A stretch of 8,941 nt of DNA from an uncultured Lachnospiraceae bacterium (lineage in GTDB: Bacteria; Bacillota_A; Clostridia; Lachnospirales; Lachnospiraceae). A program made the translations under genes and the position numbers. The stretch covers positions 1 through 8,941 of the forward strand of contig CAMWMM010000179.1 in the NCBI GenBank assembly GCA_947175285.1, written 5' to 3'. Of the stretch, positions 1 through 6,925 are shown one piece after another. Position 1 is the first letter of the stretch; every line of letters begins with the position of its first letter. The notes under the pieces are model-generated. The model was not told where the DNA came from, did no database searches, and was given only the letters and a program-made list of their open reading frames with translations.

Positions 1-823
1 TCGAACCTAAATCCCGCATCAACTGGCATGTCGCTTTCGTAATATAAGCGGCTTTGCCGAATTTCTCCGTATAAACGATGCCATGATAAGAGTCATCCGG
101 CGTACAAAGTCCCGGAAACTTTTCCGGATATTTGCCCCAGTCAAAATTGCCGGAATCCACAATGCAGCCGCCGACAGCCATAGCATGTCCGTCCATATAT
201 TTCGTTGTGGAATGAGTAATAATATCGGCGCCCCACTTAAACGGATTACAGTTCATCGGAGTCGCAAATGTATTATCAATAATTAGCGGAACCTGATGAG
301 CGTGTGCAACACGGGCAAATTTCTCAATGTCCAACACTACAAGAGCCGGATTCGCAATGGTTTCAGCCAAAACACATTTCGTATTTTCCTTAAAAGCAGC
401 ATGCAATGTTTCCTCGTCGGCATCCGGATCTACAATCGTACACTCAATACCCATTTTTTTCATTGTACAGGTCAACAGATTGAAAGTGCCTCCATATACC
501 GTGGAAGACATAATGGCATGGTCTCCCGCTTCACAGATATTGAATACGGCATAGTAATTTGCCGCCTGTCCGGAAGCGGTAAGCATTGCAGCCACACCGC
601 CCTCCAGTTCGCATATTTTAGCCGCTACAAAATCATTGGTGGGATTTTGCAGCCTTGTATAAAAATATCCGTTTTCCTCCAAATCAAACAATCTGCCCAT
701 CTGCTCCGAAGAATCGTATTTAAAAGTCGTACTCTGATAGATTGGCAGTACCCGCGGTTCTCCGTTCTTTGGCTTCCAGCCTGACTGGATACAGATAGTT
801 TCTTTTTCATACTGATTACTCAT
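1..823 (-). CDS. metY: O-acetylhomoserine sulfhydrylase (partial, N-terminal 274 codons)
   Basis: PLP-dependent Cys/Met-metabolism enzyme that converts O-acetylhomoserine plus sulfide (or methanethiol) to homocysteine (or methionine) in the cytoplasm. Visible family motifs are YTRLQNPT (residues 55-62), SGQAA (84-88), the cofactor-binding DNTFATP (183-189) and the Schiff-base lysine K208 in HSTTKYMDGH. The frame is open to the window edge, so about the last third is missing (family length is about 425 residues). The ATG at 823 is preceded by GGAGG at 830-834 with 6-base spacing. Only 12 bases separate it from the yebC stop, so it is probably co-translated with yebC. No SAM riboswitch or T-box leader fits in that gap, although such leaders are common before methionine genes in Firmicutes. 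The motifs fit the sulfhydrylase group better than cystathionine gamma-synthase because of the N-terminal form, but the acceptor substrate is an inference from family similarity. Confidence 0.9.
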   Translation of the reverse strand, partial: MSNQYEKETICIQSGWKPKNGEPRVLPIYQSTTFKYDSSEQMGRLFDLEENGYFYTRLQNPTNDFVAAKICELEGGVAAMLTASGQAANYYAVFNICEAGDHAIMSSTVYGGTFNLLTCTMKKMGIECTIVDPDADEETLHAAFKENTKCVLAETIANPALVVLDIEKFARVAHAHQVPLIIDNTFATPMNCNPFKWGADIITHSTTKYMDGHAMAVGGCIVDSGNFDWGKYPEKFPGLCTPDDSYHGIVYTEKFGKAAYITKATCQLMRDLGS

Positions 824-835
824 TTTATTCCTCCA

Positions 836-1564
836 TCATTCATCCCAATTGTGATATACTGCCTGAACATCATCATCTTCCTCCAGAAGGTCCAATGTTC
901 TCTGCAAATTCTTGACTGCGGTTTCATCCGTCAGTTCCACCCAGTTCTGCGGAATCATAGTCACTTCGGAAGAGACCGGAGTAACGCCCGCTTCCCTTAC
1001 GGCTTTATCGACTGCTTCCCAGTCATCCGGATTCGTATAGATTTCGTAGCTGTCCTCTTCCTCCGCAAAATCTTCTGCGCCTGCATCCAATGCAGCCATC
1101 ATCAAATCATCGGCTTCCATATCGCACTCTTCTTTATCTACGATAATCAGTCCTTTTTTATCAAACATAAAAGAAACACAGCCGGGCGTGCCGACATTTC
1201 CCTGTCCTTTTGTAAAGGCGCTCCTGACGTTTGCCGCCGTCCTGTTAATATTGTCCGTCAAAGCGTCTACAATAATGGCAATGCCGTTTGGTCCATAGCC
1301 TTCATAAGTAACATATTTATAAGTAACGCTGCCATTGTCTCCGGACGCTTTCTTAATACCTCTTTCTATCGTATCATTCGGCATGTTGTTTGCTTTTGCT
1401 TTCGCAATGACCTGTGCCAGTTTAAAATTGTTATTCGGGTCCGGTCCTCCCTCTTTTACCGCAACGGCAATTTCTCTTCCGATAATCGTAAAAATCTTTC
1501 CCTTTGCCGCATCGTTCTTTTCTTTCTTATGTTTAATATTTGCAAATTTTGAATGTCCTGACAT
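836..1564 (-). CDS. yebC: YebC/TACO1 family protein
   Basis: Full-length YebC/PmpR/TACO1 protein of 242 residues, the usual family size. The diagnostic N-terminus MSGHSKFANIKHKK is followed by KGKIFT (22-27), EGYGPNG (88-94) and the acidic C-terminal region ending in HNWDE. These proteins were long annotated as DNA-binding regulators. More recent work on the family links them to translation of proline-rich stretches. Which applies here cannot be read from the sequence. The start at 1564 is supported by GGAGG at 1571-1575 with 6-base spacing and by the exact family N-terminus. A TTG extension to 1594 adds ten residues without family similarity and is rejected. The gene lies 12 bases upstream of metY and 121 bases downstream of the CBS-domain membrane protein. 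A 29-codon reading frame ends 2 bases before its ATG and contains its ribosome binding site. Confidence 0.96.
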   Translation of the reverse strand: MSGHSKFANIKHKKEKNDAAKGKIFTIIGREIAVAVKEGGPDPNNNFKLAQVIAKAKANNMPNDTIERGIKKASGDNGSVTYKYVTYEGYGPNGIAIIVDALTDNINRTAANVRSAFTKGQGNVGTPGCVSFMFDKKGLIIVDKEECDMEADDLMMAALDAGAEDFAEEEDSYEIYTNPDDWEAVDKAVREAGVTPVSSEVTMIPQNWVELTDETAVKNLQRTLDLLEEDDDVQAVYHNWDE

Positions 1565-1566
1565 TC

Positions 1567-1656
1567 TTATCCTCCATTCTGATTCAGCTTGCAAGTTTTG
1601 GGCAAAGGCGTTATCAACGCCTGCACAAACTTGCGTGTGAAAAATTTATTTTTCAC
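1567..1656 (-). CDS. candidate leader peptide ORF (29 aa) upstream of yebC
   Basis: A 29-codon frame starts at GTG 1656 and stops with TAA at 1567-1569. It reads MKNKFFTRKF at the N-terminus (GTG as Met), LITPLPK in the middle and LNQNGG at the end. An AAAGGAG-like ribosome binding site (about 1664-1670) precedes the GTG at a good distance. The TAA is 2 bases from the yebC ATG, and the final codons GGA GGA form part of the yebC ribosome binding site, which would permit translational coupling. The peptide is basic and has no recognisable domain. The frame also runs through three inverted repeats, so it may simply be an open frame across a dispersed repeat rather than a gene. I do not recognise the peptide. 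The expression signals are visible, but function is inference. Confidence 0.4.
   Translation of the reverse strand: MKNKFFTRKFVQALITPLPKTCKLNQNGG
1591..1656. repeat. cluster of three inverted repeats (possible dispersed repeat element)
   Basis: Three perfect inverted repeats fall within 66 bases. Arms GTGAAAAAT (1637-1645) and ATTTTTCAC (1648-1656) are 9 bases with a 2-base centre. Arms GCAAGTTT (1591-1598) and AAACTTGC (1627-1634) are 8 bases. They enclose AGGCGTT (1606-1612) and AACGCCT (1616-1622), a 7-base stem with a 3-base loop. The outer and inner stems can form one long imperfect hairpin in the minus-strand transcript. No T-run follows any stem, so this is not a standard intrinsic terminator. 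The density of symmetry in an otherwise compact operon suggests a dispersed intergenic repeat or an RNA control structure before yebC. With only one copy in this window, dispersal cannot be shown. Confidence 0.7.
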
Positions 1657-1679
1657 GTTGCTCTCCTTTGTTTTTATTC

Positions 1680-1708
1680 ATACTATCATTTTTCTTCCGC
1701 TTCTTCAA
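1680..1708 (-). promoter_or_regulatory. weak candidate sigma-A promoter before the yebC leader
   Basis: On the minus strand TTGAAG (1703-1708) and TAGTAT (1680-1685) are separated by exactly 17 bases. Each matches its consensus at four of six positions. The element overlaps the last codons of the DUF21-CBS gene. It would start transcription about 10 bases upstream of the candidate leader ORF, giving yebC-metY an internal promoter. Such matches occur by chance in AT-rich DNA, so this is tentative. Confidence 0.28.
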
Positions 1709-3089
1709 CTGTCTTGTCATTTTTTTCGTCTCCGGCTTCCGGCATGGGCATTTTAGAAGCCAGCACACTTTGAACCATTCTATCCTTTACTTCCAGAATT
1801 TTAAATAAATATCCCTGACACCAGAATTCAAATTCCTCTCCCTCTTCCGGAATATGCTCCAATCTGGAAATCACAAACCCGTTTACGGTATCAAAATTCT
1901 CCTCTTCAAGCGCAATGTCAAGCTGCTCTTCTAACTCGTCAAGCGGCATCATGCCTTCGATGATATACTCATCCTTTCCGTTTTCTTTAATGTAACTTGC
2001 TTCTTCGTCATATTCATCCTGAATCTTTCCTACAATTTCCTCCAGAATATCCTCCAAAGCAAGAAGTCCCGCCGTCTGTCCGTATTCATCAATCACAATT
2101 GCCATCTGTATTTTTTCATTCTGCATCGTTTTTAACAAATCGTCCAGTTTTCTTGTCTCTGTAATAAACAACGGCTCTCTGAGCAAACCCTTAATCTTTC
2201 CGATTGGTTTACTCATCATTTTCTCATTCATCTGCATCCGCATCACGTCTTTTAAATGCAAAATACCGACAATATGGTCAATCGTGCCATCATAGACCGG
2301 AAAACGGCTGTTGTGTTCCTCCAGAATAAAAGACGCCGCTTCCTGCAATGTCGCATTACAGTCAAGCGCTATCATATTGTTACGGTTTATCATGATATCC
2401 TTCGCTTCTTTATCCCCGTATTCAAAAATATTGGTTATCATCTCCGCCTCGCTTGCAAGCAGAACACCTTGTTCATGCCCAACATTTATCATAGAGATAA
2501 TTTCCTCTTCCGTCACATCTACGGTCTCATCCAGCCCTTTTATGCCGAATAACTGCAAAATCCCCTTTGCCGACAGCGATACAAATGCCGTAAAAGGCGC
2601 TGTGATACGGACAATATAATACACAGGCGTAACACAAATCTTAATCCAGGCATCCGGATATCTGGATGCCGCTTTTTTTGGAATCAGCATTCCAAACGTA
2701 AGCACTATGTACAAAAGACAGACGGTTACAATAATCGCTGTCAGCACGGCAATACACGTTATCTGCCACTTTTGCAGTCCGTTTATATGTTCTACCGCCA
2801 TCCGATAAATCAGATACCCGAAATGGCTGTTTAAGCGGTACAGATGCAGCGCTCCAAGCAGCATATTGACGCTGATAATGCCAAACTGCAAGGCATTGGA
2901 ATACTTTGACGGATTATCAATCATATACTGCAGCCTTGCCGCTTTTTTCTCCGGCTCTTTTTGTATTTCTTCCGGTTCCTGCTCCCGTCTGTTTTGCATC
3001 GCGGCATGAAACCCATAAAGTATCATTTCCAGAATCAGCAGAACAAAAAATATCAGTACGATTCCGGTACCCCTGACACCATCTTCCAT
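1686..3089 (-). CDS. DUF21-CBS-CorC/HlyC domain membrane protein (CNNM/CorC family)
   Basis: Membrane protein of 467 residues with the CorC/HlyC (CNNM) architecture. The N-terminal DUF21 region has hydrophobic segments near 7-27, 66-84, 108-137 and 151-172. A CBS pair spans about 215-350 (RFPVYDGTIDHIVGILHLKD at 262-281, then IVIDEYGQTAGLLALEDILE at 331-350). A C-terminal transporter-associated domain lies near 370-437, and the tail is acidic. Relatives extrude Mg2+ or related cations, and the CBS pair usually binds adenine nucleotides. The DUF21 part is divergent: the usual GE(I/L)xPK motif reads GMLIPK (133-138), and the first helix has GFHAA where relatives have a Ser/Glu-containing motif. 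Transport is therefore uncertain. The old name 'hemolysin' should not be taken literally. The start at 3089 has GGAGG at 3102-3106 with a rather long 12-base spacing. An in-frame TAA just upstream excludes a longer protein. Confidence 0.9.
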   Translation of the reverse strand: MEDGVRGTGIVLIFFVLLILEMILYGFHAAMQNRREQEPEEIQKEPEKKAARLQYMIDNPSKYSNALQFGIISVNMLLGALHLYRLNSHFGYLIYRMAVEHINGLQKWQITCIAVLTAIIVTVCLLYIVLTFGMLIPKKAASRYPDAWIKICVTPVYYIVRITAPFTAFVSLSAKGILQLFGIKGLDETVDVTEEEIISMINVGHEQGVLLASEAEMITNIFEYGDKEAKDIMINRNNMIALDCNATLQEAASFILEEHNSRFPVYDGTIDHIVGILHLKDVMRMQMNEKMMSKPIGKIKGLLREPLFITETRKLDDLLKTMQNEKIQMAIVIDEYGQTAGLLALEDILEEIVGKIQDEYDEEASYIKENGKDEYIIEGMMPLDELEEQLDIALEEENFDTVNGFVISRLEHIPEEGEEFEFWCQGYLFKILEVKDRMVQSVLASKMPMPEAGDEKNDKTVEEAEEK

Positions 3090-3148
3090 AGTTTAATAAT
3101 TCCTCCATTCCTGCTACCAAAGCATCTTCTTTTGTATTTTTGCAGCTC

Positions 3149-3490
3149 TTATGTACCAAGTTCAAGGCTGACCATCAATCCCGTATTTACTTCTTTCATA
3201 ATCTCCTGATCCAAATGGCATACTCTGTCTTTTAAGCGTTTCTTGTCAATTGTCCGAAGCTGTTCGAGCAAAATAACAGAATCTTTCACCATATCATACT
3301 TGCCCGCATTTAACTCAATATGCGTCGGCAGTTTCGCCTTATTCATTTTGGATGTAATCGCTGCGCAGATTACCGTCGGGCTATGTTTATTTCCAATATC
3401 ATTCTGTATAATCAGTACCGGTCTGACGCCGCCCTGTTCAGAACCGATCACCGGTCTTAAGTCAGCATAATAAATATCTCCTCGTTTCAT
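3149..3490 (-). CDS. ndoA: MazF/PemK family mRNA interferase (EndoA-like toxin)
   Basis: Sequence-specific endoribonuclease of 113 residues, close to Bacillus subtilis EndoA (116 residues; known to cleave at UACAU). The family core [20 protein letters not shown], then [24 protein letters not shown] and [14 protein letters not shown] are intact. R23 and T46 correspond to the Arg25 and Thr48 catalytic pair of EndoA, so the enzyme is predicted active. The start at 3490 is preferred: AAGGAAG (3499-3505) lies 8 bases upstream. An in-frame ATG at 3508 has no ribosome binding site and places that AAGGAAG inside the coding region. The gene follows alr by 32 bases, and in Bacillus the antitoxin gene ndoAI sits exactly there. 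No antitoxin is encoded between alr and this gene or elsewhere in the window. The target site in this organism is not visible. Confidence 0.95.
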   Translation of the reverse strand: MKRGDIYYADLRPVIGSEQGGVRPVLIIQNDIGNKHSPTVICAAITSKMNKAKLPTHIELNAGKYDMVKDSVILLEQLRTIDKKRLKDRVCHLDQEIMKEVNTGLMVSLELGT

Positions 3491-3522
3491 ATCACACACT
3501 TCCTTCAATCATTCCAGCAATT

Positions 3523-4713
3523 CTAACTGACAGCAATAGTATTGCCCGCTTCTCCGAAAGTATACGCACAAATTTCTCCTTTTTTTATATAGATTCTGGG
3601 AACCCTCTCACCCAGACCACAGGCAAATTCATAATTAAATCTGCCGGATAAATCTCCTAACTCTTCCATCGTAATCCGGCAGCCGCCGTCTTTTCCTATT
3701 AAGGTCACTTCTGAGCCGGTCTTTGCTTCCGGAATATCCTCTACACTCACCATAAACTGATCCATGCAGATTCTGCCGAGAATCGGCGCTTTTTTACCAT
3801 GAATTAACACATACCCCTTACCGGAAAGGCTTCTCGGATATCCGTCGGCATATCCGACAGGAATCGTTGCTATCCGCAGCTCTTTGTCTGTTACATAAGT
3901 GCCGCCGTAGCTTACGGGCGTTCCCTTAGGCACCTGCTTGATATAAGCGATACGGCTTTTTAAGGATAACACCGGCTGAATGGAAACCGTTTCTTTTTCC
4001 ACTTCCTCAGACGGCCACATGCCGTACAGAATAATACCTGCCCGCACCATATCCATATGCGTCTTTTTTAACTCCATAATGCCCGCACTGTTGGCGCAGT
4101 GCTTCCATGGAATCCGATATCCCGTCTGTGTCTCGATATCATCCCAGAATTGACTGATTAGGTCAAATTGATTTTCCGCAGATGTTTTATCTGTTTCGTC
4201 TGCTCTTGCAAAATGGGTAAAAACACCCTCTATTATCAACTCGTTATAGGAAAGCGCTTTTTTTACAAACTTTAACCCGCTCTCATCCGGAAAAATACCG
4301 ATTCTGGACATTCCGGTATCCACCTTAATGTGAACTTTTGCTTTTTTTCCAAGCCTTGCCGCACATGCGGAAAGTTCCTCCAATGTATCATAACGGAATA
4401 CGGTCATGCTGATGTTTTCTTCAATCAATGCCTCATAATTATCCGGAAACGTATAACCCAGAATCAGAACAGGTTTACGAAGTCCCGCCTTTCTTAAAGC
4501 GAACGCTTCTTCGGCTGTTGCGACACCATAACCGAAAACCGTATCAATTGTTTCCAGCTCCTTTCCTATCGGAACCGCACCGTGTCCGTATCCGTTTGCC
4601 TTGATAATTGCCATTATTTTTGTACCGGGATTAAGCGCATTCCCAATTGCCTCAACATTAGCACATAGTGCATCCAAATCCACTTTTGCATATATCCTTT
4701 TATTTTCTGTCAT
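3523..4713 (-). CDS. alr: alanine racemase
   Basis: PLP-dependent cytoplasmic enzyme that interconverts L- and D-alanine for peptidoglycan synthesis. From ATG 4713 it has 396 residues, typical for Alr. The cofactor lysine is K38 in KANGYGHG. The second catalytic base is Y269 in SYGGTY, followed by PVGYADGYPR (286-295) and GRICMDQF (313-320). The N-terminal TIM-barrel and C-terminal beta domains are both complete. The start is not fully decided. ATG 4713 lies 7 bases after the nnr stop and is preceded by GAGGA about 12 bases away. An in-frame GTG at 4731 would add six residues and overlap the end of nnr. The ATG form gives the usual distance to the PLP lysine (38 versus 39 in well-known Alr enzymes), so it is chosen. 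Translation is probably coupled to nnr, and mazF follows 32 bases downstream. Confidence 0.96.
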   Translation of the reverse strand: MTENKRIYAKVDLDALCANVEAIGNALNPGTKIMAIIKANGYGHGAVPIGKELETIDTVFGYGVATAEEAFALRKAGLRKPVLILGYTFPDNYEALIEENISMTVFRYDTLEELSACAARLGKKAKVHIKVDTGMSRIGIFPDESGLKFVKKALSYNELIIEGVFTHFARADETDKTSAENQFDLISQFWDDIETQTGYRIPWKHCANSAGIMELKKTHMDMVRAGIILYGMWPSEEVEKETVSIQPVLSLKSRIAYIKQVPKGTPVSYGGTYVTDKELRIATIPVGYADGYPRSLSGKGYVLIHGKKAPILGRICMDQFMVSVEDIPEAKTGSEVTLIGKDGGCRITMEELGDLSGRFNYEFACGLGERVPRIYIKKGEICAYTFGEAGNTIAVS

Positions 4714-4720
4714 AGTACTG

Positions 4721-6253
4721 TCATTCCTCACTCTCAGGCTGCCATTCGCTTTCCTTAAGCAGTTCTTGTATCCGTTCTATAATATCTGATGCCATCATAC
4801 TATGTTCTCCACACAGCTTAGCCGCCATATCTCCTGCCACGCTATGCAGATAGACACCGGACTTAGCCGCTTCCCAAGCATCCATTCCCTGTACCAATAG
4901 TCCTGTAATTACGCCTGCCAGCACATCTCCCGAACCTGCCGTCGCCATCCCCGCATTCCCTGCCGTATTGATATACGCCGTTTCCGTCTCAGGGCGCGTG
5001 ACAACCGTTCTTGCATCTTTACATACGACAATACAATTCAGTTTATCTGCAAGTTTCTCCGGAAAAGCTGTTATATTATCCGATGCTTCCGGAATCGTAC
5101 AGCCGTATAATCTCGCAAATTCTCCAAGATGCGGCGTTATGATTATCTGTCTCCCCGCCTGTGTATGAGGCAGGTCGGAAATACTTTTTTTTGCTAGTAA
5201 ATTCAAGGCGTCAGCGTCCATTACCATAGAGAGTTCGCTTTCTTTCAGGCAGTAATCAAGCATCCACTCCGCCTCTTTTCCTGTTCCGATACCGGGACCG
5301 ATTAAAATGCTGTCCGCCCAGTCAAGCGCCTGCTTAAACGCTTCACAAAAAGAAGCTTCCATTGTATCATATAGCGTCAGCATAGCTTCCGGTAAAGTCT
5401 GCTGCAGGGTTTCACGGTTTTTTACGGATGTTACTATACGCACCATACCGGCTCCCGTCTTAAATACACTCCGCGCTGCCAAAAGAGCCGCGCCGCATAT
5501 TGTATCGTTTCCGGCAATGACAAGCGCTTTTCCAAACGTTCCTTTATTTCCGTCAGGTCTTCTTTTTATAAGACGCATATCAGAAAGGGAAGTATAGGTA
5601 TGCCAGAAAGGTTTTTTCCCTAAAAAACTGCGTTCATCAATCCCCATCTGTCCGCATATGATTTTACCACAATACCCTGCACCCGGATAGAGAAACTCTC
5701 CCGCTTTATAAAACCCGTATGTTACCGTCAAATCCGCCTTCACCGCACATCCTAAAATCCGTCCGGTATCCGCGTCAACGCCGGAGGGAATATCAATCGA
5801 GCAGACATAAGATTTTTTCGCATTTATTGTACTGACAGCTTCTTTGTAGATACCATCTATTTCTCTCGAGAGTCCGATGCCGAAAAGAGCATCGACTACT
5901 ATATCATATTCACATTCGGGAATTCTGTCAAAAATCTTACATCCGTACTGTGTAAGAATGTCAATCTGTAACGCAGTTTCACGGCTGCATTTTTCATAAG
6001 CGCCAAGAAGTACAAAATCCACACTGCATCCCTGTAACATCAAGAGTCTGCCGACTGCAAAACCGTCACCGCCGTTATTGCCGCAGCCTGCGGCAACTAA
6101 AACACGAAAGTTACCATTTCCTTTTTCTTTTCTGATTTGTTCTGCGGTGACAAGCGCAGCCCGTTCCATTAAGACAATAGATGGGATTTTTAGATATGTT
6201 ATCGTATTATTATCATACTGCTTCATTTCAGCCTGTGTTACCAGATATTCCAT
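4721..6253 (-). CDS. nnr: bifunctional NAD(P)H-hydrate epimerase / ADP-dependent NAD(P)H-hydrate dehydratase
   Basis: Metabolite-repair enzyme of 510 residues that restores hydrated NADH and NADPH. The N-terminal YjeF_N (NnrE) half epimerises R- to S-NAD(P)HX, and the C-terminal carbohydrate-kinase-like (NnrD) half dehydrates the S form using ADP. NnrE motifs are GCGNNGGDG (56-64), DALFGIGL (121-128) and SIDIPSGVDADTG (152-164). NnrD motifs are GNKGTFGKALVIAG (235-248), MDADALNLL (345-353), TPHLGEF (373-379) and NTAGNAGMATAGSGD (429-443) with the conserved aspartate D443. Both halves look complete. The start at 6253 matches the family N-terminus (MEYLVTQAEMKQYD) and overlaps the end of the upstream coiled-coil gene by 26 bases. 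A modest AGGG (6260-6263) precedes it, pointing to translational coupling. The alr ATG follows 7 bases after the stop. The Rex-led operon context fits a nicotinamide-linked role. Confidence 0.97.
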   Translation of the reverse strand: MEYLVTQAEMKQYDNNTITYLKIPSIVLMERAALVTAEQIRKEKGNGNFRVLVAAGCGNNGGDGFAVGRLLMLQGCSVDFVLLGAYEKCSRETALQIDILTQYGCKIFDRIPECEYDIVVDALFGIGLSREIDGIYKEAVSTINAKKSYVCSIDIPSGVDADTGRILGCAVKADLTVTYGFYKAGEFLYPGAGYCGKIICGQMGIDERSFLGKKPFWHTYTSLSDMRLIKRRPDGNKGTFGKALVIAGNDTICGAALLAARSVFKTGAGMVRIVTSVKNRETLQQTLPEAMLTLYDTMEASFCEAFKQALDWADSILIGPGIGTGKEAEWMLDYCLKESELSMVMDADALNLLAKKSISDLPHTQAGRQIIITPHLGEFARLYGCTIPEASDNITAFPEKLADKLNCIVVCKDARTVVTRPETETAYINTAGNAGMATAGSGDVLAGVITGLLVQGMDAWEAAKSGVYLHSVAGDMAAKLCGEHSMMASDIIERIQELLKESEWQPESEE

Positions 6254-6908
6254 CCTGGTCCCTGCCTTTTTTATTTTTCTTTACTTTTGCCCCGGTATCC
6301 ACTACCGGACGATACTTCATATCAAATAATTCCAACACGTCAGCCCCGAAAATATCATGCATATAGGCATACATTCTGTTGGTTTCGTCTTCTTTTTCCT
6401 GTTTTCTGATTAATTTCTTTTTGAGTTCTCTGCGTGTCTGTTTAATCCACTCTTCCAATGCGTTAATTTCTCTGTCATTGGCACGTATCTTTTGATAACA
6501 GATTTCCATAGACTCCATCATCAGGTTTCTGTTAGCTTTATCTATTTCCTTTGGCAGAAGGTAGAGTTCCTCTTCATATTCGGACATCTTATCATTGCAC
6601 TCTTTTACAAGCCGCCTGTGTTCTTCTCTGTCTTTAGACAGTTTCTGACTCTCAGGTTCCTGCTGTAAATTATCGGCAATGACAATAATTTCATCCATAA
6701 GCTTTTTCTTAATCCTCTGAATATCCTTACTCTCCGTGTTGAGTTTGCCCTGCCGCTTTACTAAATCATTCAGCTTCTTTTCAAGCGATTTCATCTGCGA
6801 TGTCATATCTTCCGGACTAAAGAGTTTATGCCATTTATTATCCAACGTCAGAATCGGGATTTTCTTCCCGGAAAGCGCTTTGTTAAATGAATCTTCTTTT
6901 CCCGCCAT
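6228..6908 (-). CDS. conserved-looking coiled-coil protein of unknown function
   Basis: A 226-residue soluble, highly charged protein that I do not recognise. A short N-terminal stretch, KKIPILTLDNKWHKLF (15-30), looks globular. Residues about 35-85 and 90-185 are rich in Lys, Glu, Gln and Leu, with spacing typical of long helices forming an antiparallel or dimeric coiled coil. A second compact segment, YAYMHDIFGADVLELFDMKY (180-199), is followed by a basic, probably disordered tail (about 205-220). There is no signal peptide or membrane segment. ATG 6908 is preceded by AAAGG (6917-6921) at 8 bases. A competing out-of-frame ATG at 6925 has a better ribosome binding site. The gene lies 35 bases after rex, and its last 26 bases overlap nnr. 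Sustained codon-like composition and tight operon placement support a real gene. Its position between two NAD(H)-related genes is suggestive only. Confidence 0.88.
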   Translation of the reverse strand: MAGKEDSFNKALSGKKIPILTLDNKWHKLFSPEDMTSQMKSLEKKLNDLVKRQGKLNTESKDIQRIKKKLMDEIIVIADNLQQEPESQKLSKDREEHRRLVKECNDKMSEYEEELYLLPKEIDKANRNLMMESMEICYQKIRANDREINALEEWIKQTRRELKKKLIRKQEKEDETNRMYAYMHDIFGADVLELFDMKYRPVVDTGAKVKKNKKGRDQDGISGNTG

Positions 6909-6925
6909 AATACCAACCTTTCCAT
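6848..6925 (-). other. short out-of-frame ORF overlapping the coiled-coil gene start
   Basis: ATG 6925 begins a 25-codon frame (MERLVLWREKK at the N-terminus) ending in TGA at 6848-6850. It is in a different frame from the coiled-coil gene that starts at 6908. It has AGGAG (6934-6938) at 8-base spacing, a stronger site than the AAAGG used by the gene. If translated it would compete with, or be coupled to, the downstream start. It may be chance, and no peptide function is claimed. Confidence 0.25.

Noticed and set aside
296..784. A 162-codon open frame on the plus strand opposite metY
   Set aside because: It is the complement of a clear PLP enzyme, with no recognisable protein motif or good start signal.
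851..1552. A 233-codon open frame on the plus strand antisense to yebC
   Set aside because: It lies entirely opposite a certain YebC gene, is rich in Phe, Cys, Ile and Ser as expected of an antisense shadow, and has no domain.
1565..1594. N-terminal extension of YebC from TTG 1594
   Set aside because: It adds ten residues absent from the family and includes the GGAGG that serves ATG 1564.
1606..1656. Intrinsic terminator between the DUF21-CBS gene and yebC
   Set aside because: The stems are present but no run of T follows any of them on the minus strand, and the strongest symmetrical stem is AT-rich.
1686..3089. Haemolysin
   Set aside because: The name is historical for CorC/HlyC relatives. 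The architecture is that of a CBS-regulated membrane protein, with no toxin features.
2917..3165. An 82-codon minus-strand frame spanning the mazF-DUF21 gap, considered as a missing antitoxin
   Set aside because: It overlaps both genes in another frame and has no ribbon-helix-helix or AbrB-like features. Its composition fits an out-of-frame shadow.
3491..3522. Space for a MazE/EndoAI antitoxin between alr and mazF
   Set aside because: Only 32 bases are available and they hold the mazF ribosome binding site.
4714..4731. GTG 4731 as the alr start
   Set aside because: It has no well-placed ribosome binding site and overlaps nnr. ATG 4713 gives the normal distance to the PLP lysine, although the GTG is not fully excluded.
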